Assembly (NCBI GenBank): GCA_034696485.1
Contig: JAQIWT010000309.1
Coordinates: forward strand, 1 to 23,861
DNA from: Isohypsibius dastychi
Lineage: Eukaryota; Tardigrada; Eutardigrada; Parachela; Isohypsibiidae
Direction: 5' to 3'
DNA length: 23,861 nucleotides
Shown piece by piece: positions 9,332 to 17,587 of this stretch. The translations under genes and the position numbers were made by a program. The notes beneath the pieces are model-generated. The model saw only the letters and a program-made list of their open reading frames with translations, was not told where the DNA came from and did not search any database. Every line of letters begins with the position of its first letter. The stretch's first letter is position 1.

Positions 9332-11173
9332 GTGAGTCGACATAATGTTTTTCTGATGTAGCATGTCTCTAAATTCGCGTGATGCGTGGTATTGTCGGAA
9401 GATTAGACATCTGAGTGGGATGTATTTTAGTAAGGGGAAGACCCGCTCACTTACTGATGCTGTTTTTCCCTAAATATCCGCAGTCTTCATTATTTGTGAT
9501 CGTTCTTATGATAAATTTATATGCAAATGTTAGCAAAACTCAGAATCTGGGAGTAATCTGCTTTAAAATCGGTTTCTGAAAACCAGCTTCTCCTTATGTG
9601 GGCAAGTCGAAAACTGAAACTTCTGTATACTATCGTCACTACTCGTGTCTTGCCTGCGGTTTGTAGTGTAGTTTGTCTAAAATATCCCAATATCTGACAG
9701 GAGCTGGCAGAAGCACGGACGGCGTTCTGCTTTCTGTTTGTTCTACATAAGCAAAATACTAATAACTGCGGGTCGAATCGTTTCTGGTAAACACATCGCT
9801 TAGGTCAGAGCCTAATTTTCTCTAATTTCTCAACCGGAATTCCAGTTTTATCAAGGTTATTCCCAGAGATCTGCTCTGAAGACCCAATTAATTCTATATC
9901 GAAAATGCCTTTTGTTGAGTACGGATTACACGACGACGTCAGCAAAAAGGTAATCCCATTATCAACTGATTAGCTTTATAAAAATAAAATAAGCCAGTGA
10001 CAAATAATGCAATTAAAATTCTAATCGCCGATCCCATGAAAATTTCCTGAACCAGAAAACTGATCCTTTCGTGATGGAATTGTTCAGCGAATTGTTTCAG
10101 TTTAGTGGAACAACCGTCATGATTAGTGAATGTTCCTCAATTAGCATCTGACAGCTGGCTCTGGAGTTCGTTTCCCTCTGAGTAAAATTCTCTTCAAATT
10201 TTCGACTCCACAAAAATATGTGACATCGACTTCTTGGTGACCGTATTTGGGCAGCAGAAATGCGATCTTTCAGCAAGTGTTTTTTGCCACTCAGTCTCAT
10301 CCGCCTTGTCATCCAGGCTCATGTTTATTTTCCCACTGGGAAGTCTCGGCAGCTGAGTCAGAGGAACACAAATATATAAATATACACTGAAGCGAAACAG
10401 TATATATGTTACAGCTGGGTGTCAGTTGAGGTCAACCGTGGATTGCTTTCTTTTTGTCAACTAGTTAATATTTATCGAATATTTTCGAAATGCCGGTCGA
10501 ATACGGGTTAAGTGGTCAGATCCAGAACAGGGTAAGATGTTGTCGGAATTTAAAATGTTTCACTTACCGGTATATAATAATTTATATGATTATTTTTGCT
10601 GTTTAATGTTCGGAGGTTCAATCAATATTTTTGAATACTTTTGAATATTTTGAATATTTTTGAATACAATATTTTTGGGTACAAAAATAACTGTCACCCT
10701 TTATTGATTCGCTGCGCATGGTTAATCTTTCCTTTCATTATTAAATCTGCAGCAGAATTATATGCATCTAATCTTTCCTCATCCCACAGATTGCTGCCAA
10801 ACGTGATGCTGACTCAGAACGCGCAGCTCTGACATGGATTTTCGGCTACCTGGGTGAGCCGGTTCCCCAAGGATCTTTCGAAAGTGTGCTGAAAGACGGA
10901 CAAGCACTCTGCCGATTCCTTAAAAAGGTGCAGCCTGACTTAATCCACCATATTAGTGATGGGCATATTGATGCCAAGCTCCGCGAAAACGTCGGCAATT
11001 TCGTCCAAGCTTGTCTGAAATTGGGCCTTCGCCAGACAGACATTTTCCAAACCAACGACCTTTATGATCATAAAGATATCCCACAAGTCTTGGTGACCCT
11101 GGGAGCACTTGGAACCATCTTGCAATCTTCTCACCCAGAAGTCCCAGCCTATGGACCTCCTCCCAAACATTAA
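9290..11173 (+). CDS. Calponin-homology (CH) domain protein, transgelin/Mp20-like, with three alternative first exons
   Basis: One common 3' exon (10790-11173, 127 codons plus stop) is preceded by three separate ATG exons. All three end in phase 0 with good donors: 9290-9331, 9905-9949 and 10490-10531. Each predicts a 141-142 aa protein. The N-terminal motifs are MPIDYGLTDDCNKK, MPFVEYGLHDDVSKK and MPVEYGLSGQIQNR. All share the YGL motif that opens transgelin and Mp20 proteins. The common exon encodes a type-3 CH domain with LTWIFGYLGEPVP, DGQALCRFLKKVQPDLI and the C-terminal helix region TDIFQTNDLYDHKDIPQVL. The family binds actin in muscle and cytoskeleton. The chain ends about 15 residues after the domain (PEVPAYGPPPKH) with no calponin-like (CLIK) repeat, so it is shorter than the roughly 180-200 aa Mp20/transgelin proteins. 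An AATAAA at 11175-11180 follows the stop codon. The CDS call is secure; use of all three first exons is inference. Confidence 0.9.
9905..9949 (+). other. Alternative first coding exon 1b of the CH-domain gene
   Basis: Fifteen codons from ATG at 9905 to donor AAG|GTAATC, phase 0, encoding MPFVEYGLHDDVSKK. It lies 615 bp downstream of 1a. No clear TATA element was seen upstream. Its ATG context (TCGAAAATGCC) resembles that of exon 1c (TCGAAATGCC). Confidence 0.72.
10373..10407 (+). promoter_or_regulatory. TATA-rich promoter region of exon 1c
   Basis: Two TATA-like elements, TATATAAA at 10373-10380 and TATATATG at 10401-10408, lie 80-120 bp before the ATG of exon 1c. This supports an independent transcription start for the third first exon. 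Confidence 0.45.
10490..10531 (+). other. Alternative first coding exon 1c of the CH-domain gene
   Basis: Fourteen codons from ATG at 10490 to donor AGG|GTAAGA, the strongest donor of the three, in phase 0. It encodes MPVEYGLSGQIQNR and lies 585 bp downstream of 1b. It is nearest to the common exon and most like the transgelin consensus (YGLS, then a Q/N-rich helix start). Confidence 0.78.
10621..10677 (+). repeat. AT-rich short tandem repeat in a calponin-gene intron
   Basis: About four imperfect units of TTTTGAATA lie between exon 1c and the common exon. It looks like a simple low-complexity repeat. Confidence 0.65.
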
Positions 11174-12187
11174 AAATAAAAATCGGTTTAGCATTACACA
11201 GTTAAATTCTGTGAATTAATTTTATACTGCTTTTGTGCCTTTTTTGGTAGCCGCAGTGTTCTCGCCTCGGATGATATAATGAAACTCTGACAAGATCAAA
11301 TAAATTATGTAATTCTGTTCCGGAGATTGAGGTTTGCAGCTGGTTTTTCAAGAAAGAAAACACAAGTTTGCATTTCTGTAACATTCCAGGAAATTCTCTT
11401 TTAGGCCAAAACAAGCAAGTTTGCTGTAAATTTCAGGTTTGAAGTGAATAATGTTGAAGCTTCATCCGATTATTCCTTTTTAAAATCTCCAATGCATTGC
11501 ACCCTCTTTCATCGAGCATTTTAAATTTCATCCGGACATGCGCCGTCGTTCCCAAAATTTAGCCGTCAATTTTCAAATAAGCAAAACATTTCCAAGGATT
11601 GCAGCGGTAACATCGCATTTGAAATCCTAGTATTCTATATCAACAAAACAACAGATCTAACTGGATGCGGAGATGCGGACGTTGTCCCATACACAGACCA
11701 TTTTGAAAACTTGCCCCATTGCCAATACATATAGTTAATAATATACCAAATTCAGAACTACAAATTCTGAAGCGAAATGAACACAAACCTTTAAAATCTG
11801 CGGAAATTTTTAAAAACCTCAGTTTAACATTAACATTCGATTGGAAACCCTAAACGCTCTGTCTTGAGATTTTAGGAAATTTAGTCACATTGTCGGTATG
11901 CATCTGCAATAAACATAACCAACGATAACACACTGTAAGGTGAAATGAGCTGGTTTCCCAAAATGAATTGCATTTTCCCTTGCCAATGTCGCTCAATCGA
12001 AGAACAACAAAATCTGATTGTTTGATTGTTTGGATGTACAGCTATTCGTAGCCAACCCCTTTCCTCCAAATCAATCGATGAGTGAGCACGATGTGCGATG
12101 TGAGTTATACTGCATGCATTTTCCCATAGGTACTGTTATGGGTCGAAACACGTTCTTCCTTCTCTTACCTTCAGCTGGTTATCCTGC
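11174..12187. other. Intergenic region between the CH-domain gene and heat shock factor
   Basis: About 1 kb with no supported gene on either strand. It begins with the CH-domain gene polyadenylation signal AATAAA at 11175-11180 and ends in the HSF promoter. Minus-strand open frames at 11202-11414 and 11881-12069 have no family resemblance or splice support. Confidence 0.5.
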
Positions 12188-12195
12188 TATATAAG
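12188..12195 (+). promoter_or_regulatory. TATA box of the heat shock factor gene
   Basis: TATATAAG lies 88 bp upstream of the ATG at 12276. It predicts a start site near 12220 and a 5' UTR of about 55 nt. Confidence 0.6.
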
Positions 12196-12213
12196 GCATC
12201 TTTTTCCATCGGT

Positions 12214-12251
12214 TTCTGGAAACAACTGGATCGCTGTAGGATTTTCTGGAA
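12214..12251 (+). promoter_or_regulatory. Two heat-shock-element-like inverted repeats upstream of the HSF ATG
   Basis: TTCTGGAA occurs at 12214-12221 and again at 12244-12251, exactly 30 bp apart. Each is an nTTCnnGAAn unit, the core half-site pair of a heat shock element. The second continues with AGCTC, so a degenerate third unit follows at the right spacing. Location between the TATA box and the ATG suggests autoregulation by HSF. This is inferred from motif only. Confidence 0.5.
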
Positions 12252-12275
12252 AGCTCTGAAGAGACGGGCGGAGCA

Positions 12276-15200
12276 ATGGCGACATCTTCTGTTCAGAAAA
12301 ATGATATTCCCATGTTCCTCGCAAAGTTGTGGAATCTTGTTGATGATCCACTAACCAACTCTCTCATCCACTGGGATTCCGTAAGTGGATTTAAAATAAA
12401 TAAAAATAAAGAAAACATAATCATAACCGTGGTTTGATTCCAATGACAGACTGGCCATTCATTCATCGTACACGATCCAGGAACATTTTCCAAGGTTCTT
12501 CTACCCCAATATTTCAAACATCGTAATATGGCCTCTTTCATCAGAGTTCTCAACATGTGTAAGTCAAGAACGAGAGTGAATGCTCTGAGAATTAAGCTTC
12601 TTTGAAAATGATTCTTATCTGCGATTCTTATGCCTCTCTGCCGATTGCATCATTTCGCGGAAGTGTCTATTGTTTTGTTGACCGTTTTCTGGTGATTTGC
12701 AGATGGATTCCGTAAAGTGGTCAAGCTTGACTCCGGTAGTCTTCAGAGCGTGAAGGACGAAATGGAATTCCAGCATCCGTGCTTTGTCCGCGGCAACGAG
12801 CAGCTTCTCATTCACATCAAACGGAAGCTATCAGCAGCTCCCACTCAGGTTCAAAAGAGCCTCGCGACAATCAATTCCATTCCGACGGAAAATCAGAATC
12901 CGGACCCCGAAGCTAGTAAAATCTTGGAGGAAATCCAGACCATGCGTGCCAAACAAGAGGCTATGCAAACGCAATTCGACGAGCTGAAACGGGAGAATGA
13001 GACTGTGTGGGCTGAGCTCCAGGACGTTCGCTCTAAGCATGCGCATCAGCAAATTGTCGTTAATAAGGTATGTGACCTTTTCTTTCTTGATTGAGATAAA
13101 CAACATCGCAGAAATAGAAATTTAAATATATTTTTGAATGCTCTGCTTCGCATTTCGATAATTTGTTATGTTTCAGCTAATCGAGTTCTTCATCACACTT
13201 TTACACAGCACCGGAAATGTAACCAATACCGCTCTTCGCGCAGCACCTTCTCAGCTGGCTATTCAGAATGCCGCCGGTACAAACGGACCACTTCCTGTGA
13301 AACGAGCCCGAACTGAAAAGGTATGCCCTCTTTTTCAATAAAACTGAAGATATTCCATGATGTGTCTGCAGGATGGGCCGTCTAATCCCGCTGATTACCA
13401 TGGACCGATTATCCGAGACGTCACGGACGAATGGTCCAATTATGCGCAGCAGGATCCGCAGGAGGTTGATTGGGATCGCTTGCTCTCGTTAGGTATGTTT
13501 GATTAAGTCACCATGAGCTATAATTTGCGAGGAGCAGATTAGTCGACCCGTTATGAATAGCCGGAAGACGCGCAGAAGAAATGGATCAGGTGGAAATACT
13601 TATGATTGCGTGTTCCGTAATTTAGCTTCCGCTGAGCTCTTATTACCTTCGAATCAGATAGGAAAAAATGAGTAATGAAGATGGTAATCTGAAAATTTTG
13701 CATACGATCAATACATGAACATCTTCGTTCAGGTGTTCCGGTCTAGCGCTATTACGGTGACGAGCATTTGTCTAAGCTTCGAAATGACAAATCAGTTTTA
13801 ATTTTGGTATAAAGTGCGTCGCTGATTTTTCTTCAAATCGTTTTATCGAAGTGCGCTTCATCCGGGTTTTTAAATACTTTTTTTAAGGCCTGCTTCCATT
13901 AGAAATGATTTTTGCTACGTTGTTACCAGATCGATTCCCGAATGCAAAAAGGAAAAGCAAAGTTGTTAAATTAACTAAGAAGATTTTGAGAGAAGGGGTG
14001 GTAGTTTTTGTTTCCGTTTTTGTTATTCTTTCACTAGCAAGACATACATTAAAGAATGTATTTTTTTAGATGATGACCTTTCGGACATGAGCGCCGCTAA
14101 TGGCACAAATACGGTTGATCCAGCGAATTCTCAAGGTAGCTATCGCATACCGCTGCGAGACGCGCAAAATCCTTCGCTGACCGGATCGAATATTTGCCTA
14201 CCAGCACCCAGCACTCAAGCACCTAATTCACTGCCACTTCTTGATTTGCTTCTCAGCACCCTCAGAACGCAGTTGAGCCTCCCAACTAGTCATGCGAATT
14301 TTGTAGGTCTGAATGGGATTGCACCGACGATGCAGCCACCTTATAGTCCCGCTATGGTGCCACAGTCCATGTCGCCCGTTGTCGTCACCCCTAATTCACC
14401 GGCTGGGATGCTTCCGGTTAACCAGCAAGCTGTCCAGAATGGGCGTGGGACTCCTGCTCCATATGCAAGAAACCTGGACGTGGCCAACGCACTTGCTGCT
14501 GTCTATGGAGCGCAGGCTAATAACCAGAGCGCGGAATCCCTTGATAGGTAATTTGATAAATTTGAGTTTTGTTCTGTGTAAGCGATCGCAACATGAATTC
14601 GGACGAAATTCGATTGGGGGGGGGGGGTTCGGACAGACATACGAAATTAGAACACTTTTGGAATTTTCTGTGTTTCAGTGGACATATGGAGCAGCAAGTC
14701 AATAGAATGCAGACGAGCTTGGACTCGATCAGGGGCATTCTGCAGAATCCTCAGTTCAACTTGGACTTCAGTCAGATCTTTCAGCCATATCCATCCCCTG
14801 GTAGCGACGGCGTCACGAACCACCCACAAACTACACAAGCAACTGACCAGGTTAAAATCCCATTTGAATTTGATCTCAAATTTTCCATTAGCTTGTGGTT
14901 AGTTGAATTTGACATCAGATTTTGCCTTTCAGATTATGTCCGCTAATCGTCGTCCTGTCCAACTTCCCCCTCCAAATGGTAAGTATTATCCGGGCAATAG
15001 AGGTAAATTACTGAACGGCGGATGATTTGTAGCTGTTGAAAATACCACGTCCTCCTCCTCAGTTCCCGGAAACCAACTGGTCGAATACATCCCCCATAAC
15101 ATGCAGAATATGGAAGATAATTACCTTTTGGGTATGGATGAAGGTGATGATTTTATGAAGGTTTTCGCCAATCTGCCGAACGATGACATGATTGAGGGAG

Positions 15201-15370
15201 TCACGATTCAAATACCGGAATATGTCCAGAACCCGAATGATCTCGCATCGTTGACCATCCCGCTACCGTCTTCAAATTCTACCGGCCAGATGATCCCGCA
15301 GTCGCCAAGTGGGTCAGGGGGATTTGGTGGCAAGCGGAAACGGAAGTCCACCAACCCAGTCAAAGCGTAA
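12276..15370 (+). CDS. HSF: Heat shock transcription factor
   Basis: Nine exons: 12276-12380, 12450-12558, 12703-13067, 13177-13320, 13372-13492, 14070-14547, 14679-14850, 14933-14978 and 15033-15370. They join in frame to 625 aa. The winged-helix DNA-binding domain spans about residues 11-114, with [16 protein letters not shown], the helix [19 protein letters not shown] and [16 protein letters not shown] leucine-rich trimerisation coiled coil (HR-A/B, about 142-215) follows and includes [12 protein letters not shown]. Two basic patches look like nuclear localisation signals: VKRARTEK after the coiled coil and KRKRK near the C-terminus. The long Ser/Pro/Asn/Gln-rich middle and acidic C-terminal region fit regulatory and activation domains. 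The family drives chaperone genes on proteotoxic stress by binding nGAAn repeats as a trimer. A Val68 replaces the Gln normally next to the base-contacting Arg (Arg67 here). The 577-bp intron 5 is the longest. Confidence 0.95.
14616..14627 (+). repeat. Run of twelve G in HSF intron 6
   Basis: A single uninterrupted G12 homopolymer lies inside the 131-bp intron, with the word TTCGGAC on both sides of it. It is a possible G-quadruplex or assembly-unstable tract. Confidence 0.8.
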
Positions 15371-15629
15371 CTGCTTATATAGAGTATTTATTTCTATATC
15401 TGCTCTCTTTTTTCAATTTTGTGCACCTCGAAATTGTATCCGGTTATTCGCGAAAGTTGTGGTGTCAGTTGTGTTAGATATGTGCGACCTCGTTTGTACC
15501 TTCGAACTCGATTTGATAGTTTCTATTCGTTTATAAATTAACTGCACTCAAACCTGACTCGATTAAGAAAAAGCGGAGATATCAAGAGGCCGCTTTGATT
15601 CACAAATACAATATAGCAATTCTACAAGC
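15371..15629. other. Shared 3' flank of convergent HSF and MRPL17 genes
   Basis: The 259-bp gap between the two stop codons must hold both 3' UTRs. A TTTATT near 15388 could serve as a minus-strand AATAAA for MRPL17, which would make the two transcripts overlap. Confidence 0.4.
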
Positions 15630-16310
15630 TTAGTTTTCAGGAGTTATCGATGTTGACAGGGGATTGCTCGGGGCCTGCTCAGCCAAAAGTCTTTGCCGCT
15701 GTCTTGAATATTCTCTTTTGGCTTCCGATAACAGGATATTGGCCAGAGAATTCTGCTTTTCCAGAACTTTAGGCTCCACTGGTGGATATGGATTCCCTTT
15801 GAGTTCCAACAAGATATGCTTCTTCCCGAGTGTCTTTGACGGTATATAATGAAATTTGGTGTATGGCGGTTCAAATTTCTCGTATCGTGGAACAAAGACT
15901 TTAAATATTTTGTGGATGAGATCTTTTTCCAGCATCCAAAAATCAAATAGTTCCATGGTCGGTTTGTGACGCGGTCCATATTTAAGAGCCTCCTGGAGTA
16001 ATAGTTCGGCATACCCTGTAAATAAGCAAATCAAAAAAATGAATTAACCCCGACTTCCGGTACACCGCGAGCCTAAAGCCACGAAGAAATATCTCTTTCT
16101 CGTCAGATACCGCTTCTTTCCATTACCTTGCAATTCAGTTCCCATGTGGTAAGTCAGTTCCAATCTCTCGTAACGGAAAAATCCAGTTGCCAGCTCCGTA
16201 AGTCGCTGCATTCGTGCTCCAGCATTCTTGGTTTCTGGATCATAAGCTTTCTTGATGACAACCGCCGTAGGGCGAACCAGCACCCGGAGTTTATTTGGGG
16301 CTTTGATCAT
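15630..16310 (-). CDS. MRPL17: Mitochondrial large-subunit ribosomal protein L17 (bL17m)
   Basis: Two exons on the minus strand, 16310-16127 and 16015-15630, are separated by a 111-bp phase-1 intron and join to 189 aa. The L17 signature is clear: LTELATGFFRYERLELTYHMG, then across the junction GYAELLLQEALKYG, then FDFWMLEKDLIHKIFKVFVP and LELKGNPYPP. These correspond to the segments around [34 protein letters not shown] and IEYKGN in vertebrate MRPL17. The protein sits near the exit of the mitochondrial ribosome tunnel. The start is the ATG at 16310, giving a basic N-terminus (MIKAPNKLRVLVRP) but no classic amphipathic presequence. The C-terminus carries a charged tail of about 35 residues that is longer than usual. 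It is convergent with HSF and divergent from the ENT gene. Confidence 0.93.
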
Positions 16311-16808
16311 GATATTTTTACAACCCAATCAATTCGAGTTGGAATGAACCGGATGGACAAGTACCGACTGCGAAACTGCACCTGTGGAGAGAAATCTCGA
16401 AATCGGCTAAGTTTCATGAAAACTGCAGACTTACAACTCAAAATGTGAAGGACTTCCAAAAATTAGACAGGATGATTCCGGTGGTCTGAAGTCTGCACTG
16501 CTCTGAGATGCAAAATACGGAGATCTATCTGTTCAAAATATCTCGAGAAATCGACGAAGGTAAAACTTCGGGAGAACTTGAAAACATTCGAGGACTGATC
16601 GTAAACAGCGGACCATAAGAAATACGCTTGAGGCGGCGTAATAACGTGCGAGTGTTCAACAAAAGTAATTTGATTCATGTAATTCCCGCGTGAACGTCCT
16701 GCCCTTAGTGTGCTCGTTTCAAAACAAATACCGCGGCAGGTCCGCCTCCGCTGCTAGAAATTACCCCTCACCTGATCACGTGGTTGGATTACTTCCGAGA
16801 CGGACTTT

Positions 16809-16833
16809 GCAATTGCAATTGCAATTTGCAATT
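16809..16833. repeat. GCAATT hexamer repeats
   Basis: Four copies of GCAATT occur in 25 bp; the last is offset by one extra T. Neighbouring copies form the palindrome ATTGCAAT, which resembles a C/EBP-type half-site pair. It lies in the MRPL17-ENT divergent promoter region. Confidence 0.7.
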
Positions 16834-16995
16834 CAACCGGGGACTTCGTAGTTTGTACAGAATGTCCTGATTTACTTTTAACTTCTTGCTTGTTGATCTG
16901 GAGCGATTTGTTTCTTCCCTTTATATCTTCAATGCTTGGGGTCTTTCTTGCTTACAGGACCTACTGGTGAGTATAGTGCTGACCGTGGTTGCGAA

Positions 16996-17014
16996 CTGAC
17001 TGCAGTGCAGTCAG
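16996..17014. repeat. Perfect 9-1-9 inverted repeat
   Basis: CTGACTGCA is followed by one G and its exact reverse complement TGCAGTCAG. It lies about 25 bp after a candidate 5' UTR donor of the ENT gene. It could be a dyad transcription-factor site or a small hairpin. Confidence 0.8.
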
Positions 17015-17587
17015 TGTGTTTGTTTTTTGCTAAAAATGCAGAACCAAGTAGTTCAGGATTGTTTTCATTCATTGACTTGTGAGTGTTTCGACTTCAGTTA
17101 GAGATTCTAAATAGAATTCTGTGTTTTTCGGAAACACGACCGAGTCCTCCACAGTAGCAAGTCCAAATGCGATGTCGCAATTTCGTAATCTCGTAACAGC
17201 AGGCAGGTTTTCGTGAAATTATTAATTTACCGGCGTTGTGATTTTCGGAATGAATACCAGTGCATCTAGTCTACATACTTAAATTTTCAAATCGTATATG
17301 TAAATCCTTCTGGAATCTGGATTGAACTTCGACTGACTTATCAGAATTGAATCTCATCGGATGTATGATCAAGTGTTGTCCTTCTTGGTTTCAGATCTGA
17401 TCTGCAAGTCACTAGCTGAACCTGCAGAAATTCACAGCTTGGAACCGGTATGTCTTATTCTCAAGAGGAAGTATCCTTATCATATCTACCAGGCAGGAGA
17501 GAGCTGAAACCTGGTTTCGGTATCAACACACTTCCGAGATTTATGGAATGAGAGTCTGTGGTAAACTTCGTGATTTTTACAGCCCAA

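Larger units (their letters stand above)
16311..17587. other. Divergent intergenic region between MRPL17 and the ENT gene, probably with ENT 5' UTR exons
   Basis: No coding exon is supported. A good donor (CTG|GTGAGT) at 16967-16972, another (CCG|GTATGT) near 17450 and an acceptor (TTTTTACAG) ending at 17582, just before the ENT ATG, suggest spliced 5' UTR exons. A TTTATAT near 16920 could be the TATA element. A minus-strand 71-codon ATG frame at 16678-16463 has no recognisable similarity. Confidence 0.4.

Noticed and set aside
13550-13630. Possible extra exon in HSF intron 5 (open frame with [11 protein letters not shown])
   Set aside because: It ends at a stop, lacks a good acceptor, and exons 5 and 6 already join in frame.
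16463-16678. Minus-strand 71-codon ATG frame in the MRPL17-ENT spacer
   Set aside because: No recognisable domain, no leader and no splice support. It is upstream of MRPL17 and probably chance.
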